Below are positions 33,007-39,404 of a stretch of 60,143 nt of DNA, piece by piece. The DNA comes from Reinekea marinisedimentorum. GTDB lineage: Bacteria > Pseudomonadota > Gammaproteobacteria > Pseudomonadales > Natronospirillaceae. Both the position numbers and the translations under genes were made by a program. The stretch is from positions 1-60,143 of the forward strand of contig NZ_SLZR01000018.1 of assembly GCF_004341165.1 (NCBI RefSeq). Direction: 5' to 3'. Within the stretch, counting starts at the first letter, position 1, and every line of letters begins with the position of its first letter. The notes under the pieces were generated by a model. The model ran no database searches and was not told the DNA's origin. It was given only the letters and a program-made list of their open reading frames with translations.

Positions 33007-33693
33007 GTGAGTCATATTTTAATTGTTGAGGATGAAAGTCATCTGGCCGATCTTGAACGCGATTACCTGAAGCAGGCCGGCTTTGACGTCACAGTGATTA
33101 ACCGGGGCGATGAGGCAGCGCAATGGCTGCAGAAAAATGAGCCAGACCTGGTGGTGCTGGATTTAATGCTGCCGGGCAAGGATGGCCTCGATATCTGCCG
33201 CGATCTGCGTAAAAGCAGTGAGCTACCGGTCATCATGACCACTGCCAAGGTGGAAGAGGTCGATCGCCTGATCGGTCTGGAAATCGGTGCCGATGACTAC
33301 CTGTGTAAACCGTTCAGTCTGCGTGAGCTGGTGGCGCGCGTTAAGGCGGTACTGCGGCGCTACAGCAGCAGTGTCGAAGCCGAAAGCCAGCCTCAGTCGG
33401 GGCAGCTGGTTATTTCTGAAAACGATACTCGTGCCTGCTTTGGTAAAAGCTGCACTGAACTGACCATTGTAGAGGTGCGGCTGTTGATGTTGTTGCGCAA
33501 GCACCCTCGGCAAATATTTTCCCGCGATCAGATTATCGATGGTATCTACGATGACCGGCGCGTGGTTTCCGACAGAACCGTCGACAGCCACATTAAGAAG
33601 TTGCGTAAGAAACTGCAGGAAATTAACCCCGAGCACAATTACATTCAATCGGTGTATGGCGCTGGCTATCGTTACGATGCCGAAGAAATTTAA
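33007..33693 (+). CDS. baeR: Response regulator, BaeR-like (OmpR family)
   Basis: 228 residues. Receiver domain about 1-120: acidic pocket VEDE, phospho-acceptor Asp in VLDLMLPGKDG, Thr in MTTAKVEEVDRLIGLEIGADDY, and Lys in CKPF. Winged-helix DNA-binding domain about 130-226 (YDDRRVVSDRTVDSHIKKLRKKL). The start is GTG 33007 after AAGGAAAG. The close match to BaeR phrases and the four Spy-like genes just downstream suggest it controls them. Confidence 0.88.
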   Translation: MSHILIVEDESHLADLERDYLKQAGFDVTVINRGDEAAQWLQKNEPDLVVLDLMLPGKDGLDICRDLRKSSELPVIMTTAKVEEVDRLIGLEIGADDYLCKPFSLRELVARVKAVLRRYSSSVEAESQPQSGQLVISENDTRACFGKSCTELTIVEVRLLMLLRKHPRQIFSRDQIIDGIYDDRRVVSDRTVDSHIKKLRKKLQEINPEHNYIQSVYGAGYRYDAEEI

Positions 33694-33720
33694 TAGCACA
33701 CCAGTTCAGGCTCGCCAATA

Positions 33721-33749
33721 AAAAAACGGGGTAACAAACCCCGTTTTTT
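33721..33749 (+). terminator. Terminator after baeR
   Basis: ACGGGG-TAACAAA-CCCCGT stem with A-run before and TTTTTA after. Confidence 0.93.
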
Positions 33750-33782
33750 ATTCTCGAAACCGCTCATTAATCAGCCGATTGT

Positions 33783-33800
33783 TTTCTTTTTTCATCCTTA
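33783..33800 (+). promoter_or_regulatory. Candidate shared operator, first copy
   Basis: TTTCTTTTTTCATCCTTA recurs with one mismatch at 36156-36173, upstream of the related gene at 36246. It lies 90 bp before the start codon at 33890. It is a candidate site for the adjacent BaeR-like regulator. Confidence 0.4.
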
Positions 33801-33889
33801 GTTTGTGCACTATTTCATTCGATACTTTGTTTCGTGAAAGGCAAACAGCCTTTAACTAACAAACAGAATGAAAATATTGGAGAGAGACT

Positions 33890-34450
33890 ATGAACACATT
33901 AAAAAACAAATTCGTTGCCGGTGGTATTGTTGTTGTATTGAGCGCAACTGCAGCAGGTGCCTTCGCTAAAGGTGGCTGGGACAATTCTGAAAAAGCGGCT
34001 CAGCGTGGCACCAACCTGGATTACATCTTCACTGAATTATCGCTGAGCGAACAGCAACAGGCAGATGTGAACGACGTGCTGGAAGCTCATCGTGCGCAAA
34101 CCCGTGAACAACGCGATGCCATGCGCGAAGCGATGAGAAACGCTGAAGAAAAACCAAGCCGTGAAGATATGCAGGTGGCCCGTGAAGCGAACCGCAGCGC
34201 ACAGTTTCAGGCACTGACCGATGAGCTGAACACTGTCTTAGCTGCAGACGATGCAGCCGATCTGGTTGCCTACCTGGAAGCGCATCAGCCTGATCGCGGT
34301 GCTGACCATAAAGGTGGACGTGACGGTCGCGATGGTCGCATGGCCAAGGGTGAGCGTGGCGACAAAGATGGACGCTTTGGCAAGTACTACGATTCTGATG
34401 ACGACAGCTGGGAAGATGAGGAACATGACAGCGGCGACAACGATGCTTAA
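33890..34450 (+). CDS. Spy/CpxP-like periplasmic protein, charged type (A1)
   Basis: 186 residues. A signal peptide ends at about AGAFA, residues 22-26. The mature part has the line NLDYIFTELSLSEQQQADV, which resembles the LTxxQ motif of Spy/CpxP chaperones, then long charged helices (EAHRAQTREQRDAMREAM) and a second ALTDELNTVLAADDA segment. The C-terminal 50 residues are Gly/Asp/Lys-rich with an acidic end. GGAGAGAG precedes the ATG. It belongs with the paralogues at 34985, 35642 and 36246. A periplasmic chaperone or stress sensor role is inferred from the motif and the BaeSR-like neighbour. Confidence 0.75.
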   Translation: MNTLKNKFVAGGIVVVLSATAAGAFAKGGWDNSEKAAQRGTNLDYIFTELSLSEQQQADVNDVLEAHRAQTREQRDAMREAMRNAEEKPSREDMQVAREANRSAQFQALTDELNTVLAADDAADLVAYLEAHQPDRGADHKGGRDGRDGRMAKGERGDKDGRFGKYYDSDDDSWEDEEHDSGDNDA

Positions 34451-34532
34451 TGGTTTGAAGCCAAGCATTGTATGAAGGCTGGCCTGCACGCCAGCCGATG
34501 CAAAATATCCGCGCAGATTTTTCTGCCAACCG

Positions 34533-34556
34533 GCCACCCAATTAGGGTGGCTTTTT
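34533..34556 (+). terminator. Terminator after Spy-like gene A1
   Basis: GCCACCC-AATTA-GGGTGGC followed by five T. Confidence 0.92.
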
Positions 34557-34861
34557 CGTTTTTAGCCAAAGGTCATGCTTTTAAATAACAACTTTTGGCT
34601 CATCAGTTGTGCGCTTTTTTCCAGCACAATAGCCACAGTGATAGCTTTGCAATTCAATGGTGAAAGTGGGCTGGGTAATGTTGGTTACAGCCCGCCCGGA
34701 TAGCTGATTGAAGTTTGTACAGATCATGAACCCGGTAAGTTTAATGGTCGCAAGCCGCAGCAAACGCCCTTTGAATTGTTCTCCCTTTCACCACCGCACA
34801 GCGGTGGTTTTTTTATTGGGGGGGCAGTCACATCGAATGAGCAGCTCGATTTACAGGCCAC
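34557..34861 (+). other. Intergenic stretch ending in an orphan terminator
   Basis: About 300 bp without a convincing coding frame, between the A1 terminator and the first B gene. It contains a complete terminator (34791-34815: CCACCGC-ACA-GCGGTGG, then seven T) that ends no visible gene. A small RNA transcribed from within 34560-34790 would explain it; a decayed gene is the alternative. Confidence 0.5.
34791..34815 (+). terminator. Orphan Rho-independent terminator
   Basis: A perfect 7-bp stem CCACCGC/GCGGTGG with T7, not downstream of any recognised gene. Confidence 0.85.
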
Positions 34862-34984
34862 CTATACACAAGCCTGTTGCTTCCTCACATTTGCCTCATT
34901 TTTCTTACAAAGTGGTTTTACATAATGGTTGTCATTGAAGCAAAGCACAGCAATAAATTTTCAGAATTTAACAGGAGCAACACG

Positions 34985-35392
34985 ATGAAAAACATGAAAT
35001 CTAAATTAGCCGCCGCCGGATTAGCCTTGGTTATGTCGGCTTCTGCCGTCAGTTCTTTTGCTGGCACTAGCGATACGACTAGCCTGGAATACATCTACGG
35101 AGAACTGGGTCTGACCGCAGAGCAACAGCTTGCTGCAAGCGATGCAATCAGCGATCTGAAGCAAAACCAGACGTCCTGGGGTTCGCTGATCAGTGTAAAA
35201 CGTCACAGCGATAAGGCATCGACAGCACAGATGAAAACTATGACCCGCAGCTACCTGAATGCACAGGAAGCCGCACTGCAGGATAAGCTGGATGACGTCA
35301 TGAGCGACGATCAGGCAGAACAACTGGTTGCCTTCGTTGACATTAATATGCCTGCACCGGATTACTTCGCTTACCTGGATTCTGACGACTGA
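34985..35392 (+). CDS. Spy-like small periplasmic protein (B1)
   Basis: 135 residues. The signal peptide (MKNMKSKLAAAGLALVMSAS...) is cleaved after about SSFA, residue 26. The mature part begins near SLEYIYGELGLTAEQQLAA, the same motif as the A-type proteins, and continues in a helical region ending PAPDYFAYLDSDD. ATG 34985 follows AGGAG; upstream in-frame ATGs have no ribosome site. It is almost identical to its tandem copy at 35642. Family function is unknown beyond the Spy-like LTxxQ resemblance. Confidence 0.75.
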   Translation: MKNMKSKLAAAGLALVMSASAVSSFAGTSDTTSLEYIYGELGLTAEQQLAASDAISDLKQNQTSWGSLISVKRHSDKASTAQMKTMTRSYLNAQEAALQDKLDDVMSDDQAEQLVAFVDINMPAPDYFAYLDSDD

Positions 35393-35441
35393 TCCAAAGC
35401 TGAGCTTTAACGTTGTAATTTTTGAATCTCTTCTATTTATT

Positions 35442-35469
35442 TTAGCCACCCTTGCGGTGGCTTTTTTTT
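35442..35469 (+). terminator. Terminator after B1
   Basis: GCCACC-CTTGC-GGTGGC followed by eight T. Confidence 0.92.
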
Positions 35470-35641
35470 GCCGGACGAAAAGTTATGTGTTTAGTAAATA
35501 AGTATTGTCGTTAAGCATCTATACACAAGCCTACCGCTTTCTCACATTTGCCTCATTTTTCTTGCAAAGTGGTTCGACATAATGGCTTTCATTGAAGCAA
35601 AGCACAGAAATTTTTTTAAAGAATTTTACAGGAGTACCACC

Positions 35642-36049
35642 ATGAAAAATATGAAGACTAAATTAGCTGCAGCCGGATTAGCTCTGGTAATGTCAGCATC
35701 CGCCGTCAGCTCTTTTGCCGGTACAGACGATGCCAGTAGCCTGGATTACATTTACGGAGAACTGGGCCTGACCGCAGAGCAGCAGCTCGCTGCAAACGAT
35801 GCAATCAGCGATTTGAAGCAAAACCAGACGTCCTGGGGGTCACTGATCAGTGTAAAACGTCACAGCGATAAAGCGTCGACAGCCCAGATGCAAACTATGA
35901 CCCGCGCCTACCTGAACGCACAGGAAGCAGGACTGATGGATAAACTCGACGACGTCATGACCGATGGTCAGGCAGAGCAACTGGTTGCTTTCGTTGAAGT
36001 AAACATGCCGGCACCGGATTACTTCGCTTATTTGGATGCGGATGACTGA
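35642..36049 (+). CDS. Spy-like small periplasmic protein (B2)
   Basis: 135 residues, about 90% identical to B1, with the same signal peptide and the SLDYIYGELGLTAEQQLAA motif. ATG 35642 follows AGGAGTACCACC. Changes relative to B1 are mostly conservative (for example KTMTRSYL to QTMTRAYL), and the frame is intact in both copies, which suggests both are kept by selection. It has its own promoter region and terminator. Confidence 0.75.
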   Translation: MKNMKTKLAAAGLALVMSASAVSSFAGTDDASSLDYIYGELGLTAEQQLAANDAISDLKQNQTSWGSLISVKRHSDKASTAQMQTMTRAYLNAQEAGLMDKLDDVMTDGQAEQLVAFVEVNMPAPDYFAYLDADD

Positions 36050-36102
36050 TGTCCCAAGTTGAGTCGAAAGCAAACTTTTAGTGCCTTCCAGAATTTATCC
36101 TT

Positions 36103-36128
36103 TTAGCCACCCTCGCGGTGGCTTTTTT
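36103..36128 (+). terminator. Terminator after B2
   Basis: GCCACC-CTCGC-GGTGGC followed by six T. Confidence 0.92.
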
Positions 36129-36155
36129 GTGTTTGTCAGATTTTGGTGGCACAGC

Positions 36156-36173
36156 TTTCTTTTTTCTTCCTTA
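36156..36173 (+). promoter_or_regulatory. Candidate shared operator, second copy
   Basis: TTTCTTTTTTCTTCCTTA, one mismatch from 33783-33800, 73 bp before the start codon at 36246. Confidence 0.4.
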
Positions 36174-36245
36174 TTTCATGCATTTTTAGGCTGGATACTG
36201 GGAACCGTTGAAGGCATAAGCCTCGGAATCTTTTGGAGAAATACT

Positions 36246-36710
36246 ATGAGCACAATGAAGAAAAAAATTGCAGCCGGTGGTTTGGCATTGATTCTGGCAA
36301 CCGCTGCTGTAGGCGCCTTTGCCAAGGGTGGTCAGGAAAACGGCGACAAAGGCGAACGTCGTGGCAATGTCAACCTGGATTACATCTACACTGAGTTGGC
36401 ACTGAGCGAAGAGCAACAGGCCGATGTCAATGCCGTGCTGGAAGCGTTCCGTGATCAGACCCGCGAAGATATGAAAGCGGCCATGGAAGAATTCCGGGAT
36501 GCCGAAGAGCGTCCAAGCCGTGAAGAAATGGCTGAAATCCGTGAAGCCCACCGTGCCGAGCTGCTCGCCAGCCTGACGGATGAGCTGAACACCGTGTTAA
36601 CGGCAGATCAGGCGGAAGACCTGGTGACCTACATCGACGCCCACAGCCAGGGCGGCCCACGCGGCCCGCAGGGTGACCGCGCTAAAAACAGCTCTGATGA
36701 CGAGAGCTGA
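36246..36710 (+). CDS. Spy/CpxP-like periplasmic protein, charged type (A2)
   Basis: 154 residues. The signal peptide ends near VGAFA (about residue 24). The motif NLDYIYTELALSEEQQADV is followed by a helical charged region (FRDQTREDMKAAMEEF), then LTDELNTVLTADQAEDLV, as in A1. The tail is shorter than in A1. ATG 36246 follows TTGGAGAAA; a long upstream in-frame extension lacks a ribosome site and runs through the B2 terminator. It is the last gene of the four-member cluster. Confidence 0.75.
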   Translation: MSTMKKKIAAGGLALILATAAVGAFAKGGQENGDKGERRGNVNLDYIYTELALSEEQQADVNAVLEAFRDQTREDMKAAMEEFRDAEERPSREEMAEIREAHRAELLASLTDELNTVLTADQAEDLVTYIDAHSQGGPRGPQGDRAKNSSDDES

Positions 36711-36744
36711 TCGCCTACCACTGAAGGCGCTTTACCTCTGAATA

Positions 36745-36772
36745 AAAAGCCACCCTAACCCGGTGGCTTTTT
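36745..36772 (+). terminator. Terminator after A2
   Basis: GCCACC-CTAACCC-GGTGGC followed by five T. It is the fourth GCCACC/GGTGGC terminator in 2.3 kb. Confidence 0.9.
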
Positions 36773-36849
36773 GCGTTTGTGCAGCGCACGCCTTGCTATC
36801 TGAGCCTATAATGGGGCAGCGGCGGTTTTACTGAAAAACCGGTTTATGA

Positions 36850-37806
36850 ATGAACCTTTCGGCCGATAAACTACCTGTATCCGCGTCACTCGCAGAGGAA
36901 AACATCTTGTCGTCTAAAGCTCACCACTCTCAGGGCCTTTTGTTGTTCACACTGCACAACAGGCAGCGCTTTGCCATTGGCACCCTGAAGGTTCGGGAAC
37001 TGGTGCCGTATCAGCCGATAACACCCATGCATCATCAGCAGCCCGGCATCGCCGGCGCGGTTACCATTCGCGGCACGACCATCCCAGTGATCGATATGGC
37101 AGCGGTCATTGGTGCCGGTGCGATCCCGAAGGATGAACTGAGCAAGGCCTATATAGTGGTTACCGATTGTCAGCGCCGGGTGGCCGGCTTTCTGGTCAGC
37201 GGTATTGAGCGCATCATAGAAACCAACTGGCGCGAGATTAAGCCGCCAGAGCCGGCACTGGGGAAGGGGGTTTTCATTACCGGCACCGTCGAGCTGGAGG
37301 GTAAACTGGTTCAGCTGATGGATGTGGAACTGCTGTTCGCCCGTTTGGATGCCTCCGACACAAAAGCGGCGCTGGTTTCGGTGACCGATGTTGACCGCGA
37401 ACTGCTGCGCATGATGAATATTCTGGTGGTCGATGATTCCCGCACCGCCCGTAAGCAGCTGACCGACGTGCTCAGCGAGCTCAATGTCCCGTTTGAGGTG
37501 ACCGATAACGGCGCTCATGCTCTGGAAATCATGCACCAGAAGGCCGCCCGCGGTGAGGCCATTGATATTCTGGTCAGTGATATTGAAATGCCCGGCCTGG
37601 ATGGCTACGAACTGGCCTTTGAGGTGCGCAGTGCTGAAGCGCTTGCTCACGCTTACATTATTCTGCATACCTCGCTTTCCAGCGAGATCAGCGTCAGCCA
37701 GGCGCATCAGGTGGGGGCCAATGAGGCGTTAACCAAGTTTGATGCGAAAGAACTGGCGCGCTCGATGCTCAACGGAGCCCGCCAGCTAATGGAGAAGAAG
37801 GACTGA
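36850..37806 (+). CDS. cheV: CheV-type chemotaxis protein (CheW plus receiver)
   Basis: 318 residues. An N-terminal CheW-like domain (about 25-170: FAIGTLKVRELVPYQPITPM, AVTIRGTTIPVIDMAA) is followed by a receiver domain (about 190-315) with ILVVDDSR, phospho-acceptor Asp in VSDIEMPGLDGYELA, and the Lys in LTKFDAKEL. CheV couples receptors to CheA and is tuned by phosphorylation. The ribosome site of ATG 36850 is weak; a downstream start is possible. No cheA is present here. Confidence 0.88.
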   Translation: MNLSADKLPVSASLAEENILSSKAHHSQGLLLFTLHNRQRFAIGTLKVRELVPYQPITPMHHQQPGIAGAVTIRGTTIPVIDMAAVIGAGAIPKDELSKAYIVVTDCQRRVAGFLVSGIERIIETNWREIKPPEPALGKGVFITGTVELEGKLVQLMDVELLFARLDASDTKAALVSVTDVDRELLRMMNILVVDDSRTARKQLTDVLSELNVPFEVTDNGAHALEIMHQKAARGEAIDILVSDIEMPGLDGYELAFEVRSAEALAHAYIILHTSLSSEISVSQAHQVGANEALTKFDAKELARSMLNGARQLMEKKD

Positions 37807-37813
37807 CCGACGG

Positions 37814-38305
37814 TCAGTCTTTGCGGTTGGTGAACTGTAAATCCTGATCAATCTGCTTTTCTTCGCGCAACATAGCGATCACGCTCTGCAGGTCGTCGCG
37901 CTTCTTACCTTCAACGCGAACTTTCTCGCCCTGAATGTTGGCCTTGACCTTCAGTTTCTTTTCTTTAATCAGCTTTACAATCAGCTTGGCCGTTGACTGC
38001 TCCAGACCATTTTTAAACTTCATGTTCAGGGTAAAGGTTTTGCCGGTGTGGATCGGGGTGTCTTCCACCTCGGCATAGGCCGCGCTGATGCCGCGCTTTA
38101 CACAGTTGCTGGCAGCAATGTCCTGCAGCTGTCGCACCTGAAAGTCAGACTCACACTTCAGCACAATCGTGTCTTCGCCGCTCAGCTCAATGCTGGCCTG
38201 CACGCCACGGAAGTCGAAGCGGGTGGCAAGCTCGCGGGTGGCATTGTCTACCGCGTTTTTCAGTTCGTTTTTGTCGGTCTCAGAAACAATATCAAAAGAA
38301 GGCAT
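37814..38305 (-). CDS. yajQ: YajQ family nucleotide-binding protein
   Basis: 163 residues, beginning MPSFDIVSETDKNELKNAVD, the family N-terminus. The protein continues with ATRFDFRGVQASIEL and ends VIAMLREEKQIDQDLQFTNRKD. In relatives it binds nucleotides, in Xanthomonas cyclic di-GMP. Start ATG 38305 is chosen over an upstream in-frame start five codons earlier. Monocistronic, convergent with cheV with a 7-bp gap. Confidence 0.92.
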   Translation of the reverse strand: MPSFDIVSETDKNELKNAVDNATRELATRFDFRGVQASIELSGEDTIVLKCESDFQVRQLQDIAASNCVKRGISAAYAEVEDTPIHTGKTFTLNMKFKNGLEQSTAKLIVKLIKEKKLKVKANIQGEKVRVEGKKRDDLQSVIAMLREEKQIDQDLQFTNRKD

Positions 38306-38493
38306 TGGCGTTATCCACAATGAATTTCGCTGCAGTATAACAAACCTGCCGCCGTGGTTTGATGCCTGCAGGTCACAGTAAGCTTGCGCTGGGTCGGTAT
38401 TATTAAATTTGATTTAGGCGTTACAATAGGGCTACGGTTAAGGAGCAGGTCACTTAAGCCTGCAAATCACAAGCATCGGCGAGGATTTTAAGC

Positions 38494-39342
38494 ATGACTA
38501 TTCAGAAGGTTGGGGTTTTAGGTGCAGGTACCATGGGCGTTGGGATCGCACAGGTGTTTGTACAGAGTGGATTTGACGTTCAGTTGGTGGATAACCAGCC
38601 CAGCCATTTACAGCGTGCCTTTACCGAAATTCAAATTAGCCTGGAGCAGGCCATTGCTTCCGGCAGGCTCACCAAAGAGCAGGCAGAAGCCGCGATTGGC
38701 CGTCTGCGTACCTCCCCGCAACTGGAGGTGTTCAAAGAATGCGACTTAATCTTAGAAGCCGTCACAGAAGAAGAGCCTACCAAGATTGCGCTGTTCCAGA
38801 GCGTTGACCGTATCTGCCCGGAGCATACTATTCTGGCCTCGAACACCAGCGCGATTGCCATTACCCGCATGGCAGCAGCCACCAAACGTCCGGATCGCTT
38901 CATGGGCATGCACTTCATGAAGCCTGCCCTGGAGCGCGATGTGGTTGAGCTGATTCGTGGCCTGCAGACCAGCGATGAAACCTACAATGCACTGTTTGAA
39001 CTGAGTGCCCAGCTGAATAAAACAGCGGTCTCGGTCAAAGATTACCCGGGCTTCGTTTCTAACCGGCTGTTAATTCCAATGATTAACGAAGCGATTTACG
39101 CGCTGTATGAAGGCGTTGCAACGGTTGAAGACATCGATACCGTTATGGAGCTGGGTCGCGGCCACCAGAAGGGGCCACTGAAGCTGGCCGATGGCATTGG
39201 TCTGGATATCTGCCTGTCGGTGATGAAGGTACTGCACCACGGCTTCAACGACGACAAATACCGCCCTTGTCCGCTGCTGCAGCAAATGGTGGATGCCGGC
39301 TACCTGGGTGAGAAATCCGGGCGCGGCTTTTACACCTACTGA
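38494..39342 (+). CDS. 3-hydroxyacyl-CoA (3-hydroxybutyryl-CoA) dehydrogenase family
   Basis: 282 residues. N-terminal Rossmann fold with GVLGAGTMGVGIAQVF; the catalytic His lies in GMHFMKP and the Glu in VELIRG. The C-terminal helical domain ends KSGRGFYTY. Two usually conserved stretches differ: the common HFMNPVPVM reads HFMKPALER, and the NHPMGPL segment reads GHQKGPL, so the conserved Asn is Gly. The enzyme would oxidise or reduce a 3-hydroxyacyl-CoA with NAD(P); the altered pocket may mean another substrate. Confidence 0.85.
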   Translation: MTIQKVGVLGAGTMGVGIAQVFVQSGFDVQLVDNQPSHLQRAFTEIQISLEQAIASGRLTKEQAEAAIGRLRTSPQLEVFKECDLILEAVTEEEPTKIALFQSVDRICPEHTILASNTSAIAITRMAAATKRPDRFMGMHFMKPALERDVVELIRGLQTSDETYNALFELSAQLNKTAVSVKDYPGFVSNRLLIPMINEAIYALYEGVATVEDIDTVMELGRGHQKGPLKLADGIGLDICLSVMKVLHHGFNDDKYRPCPLLQQMVDAGYLGEKSGRGFYTY

Positions 39343-39360
39343 TCGCTTGCAAGCAAAGAA

Positions 39361-39387
39361 AAAAAACCGGGGCTTCCCGGTTTTTTT
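39361..39387. terminator. Bidirectional terminator
   Basis: AACCGGG-GCTT-CCCGGTT with an A-run before and a T-run after, between two convergent genes. Confidence 0.92.
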
Positions 39388-39404
39388 GGTTTTACAGCGG
39401 CGGC

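Larger units (their letters stand above)
34862..36056 (+). repeat. 657-bp tandem duplication (promoter plus B-type gene)
   Basis: The stretch from 34862 to about 35400 recurs at offset +657 (35519 to about 36056). Both copies start CTATACACAAGCCT, share CACATTTGCCTCATTTTTCTT, and carry near-identical genes and a similar terminator. The two copies differ by scattered substitutions, so the duplication is not recent. Confidence 0.9.

Noticed and set aside
34581-34763. Minus-strand frame of 60 codons between Spy-like genes
   Set aside because: No ribosome site or domain; the region is better explained as intergenic or small-RNA DNA.
36081-36245. N-terminal extension of the A2 Spy-like gene
   Set aside because: It would be read through the B2 terminator, has no ribosome site, and would mask the clear signal peptide at 36246.
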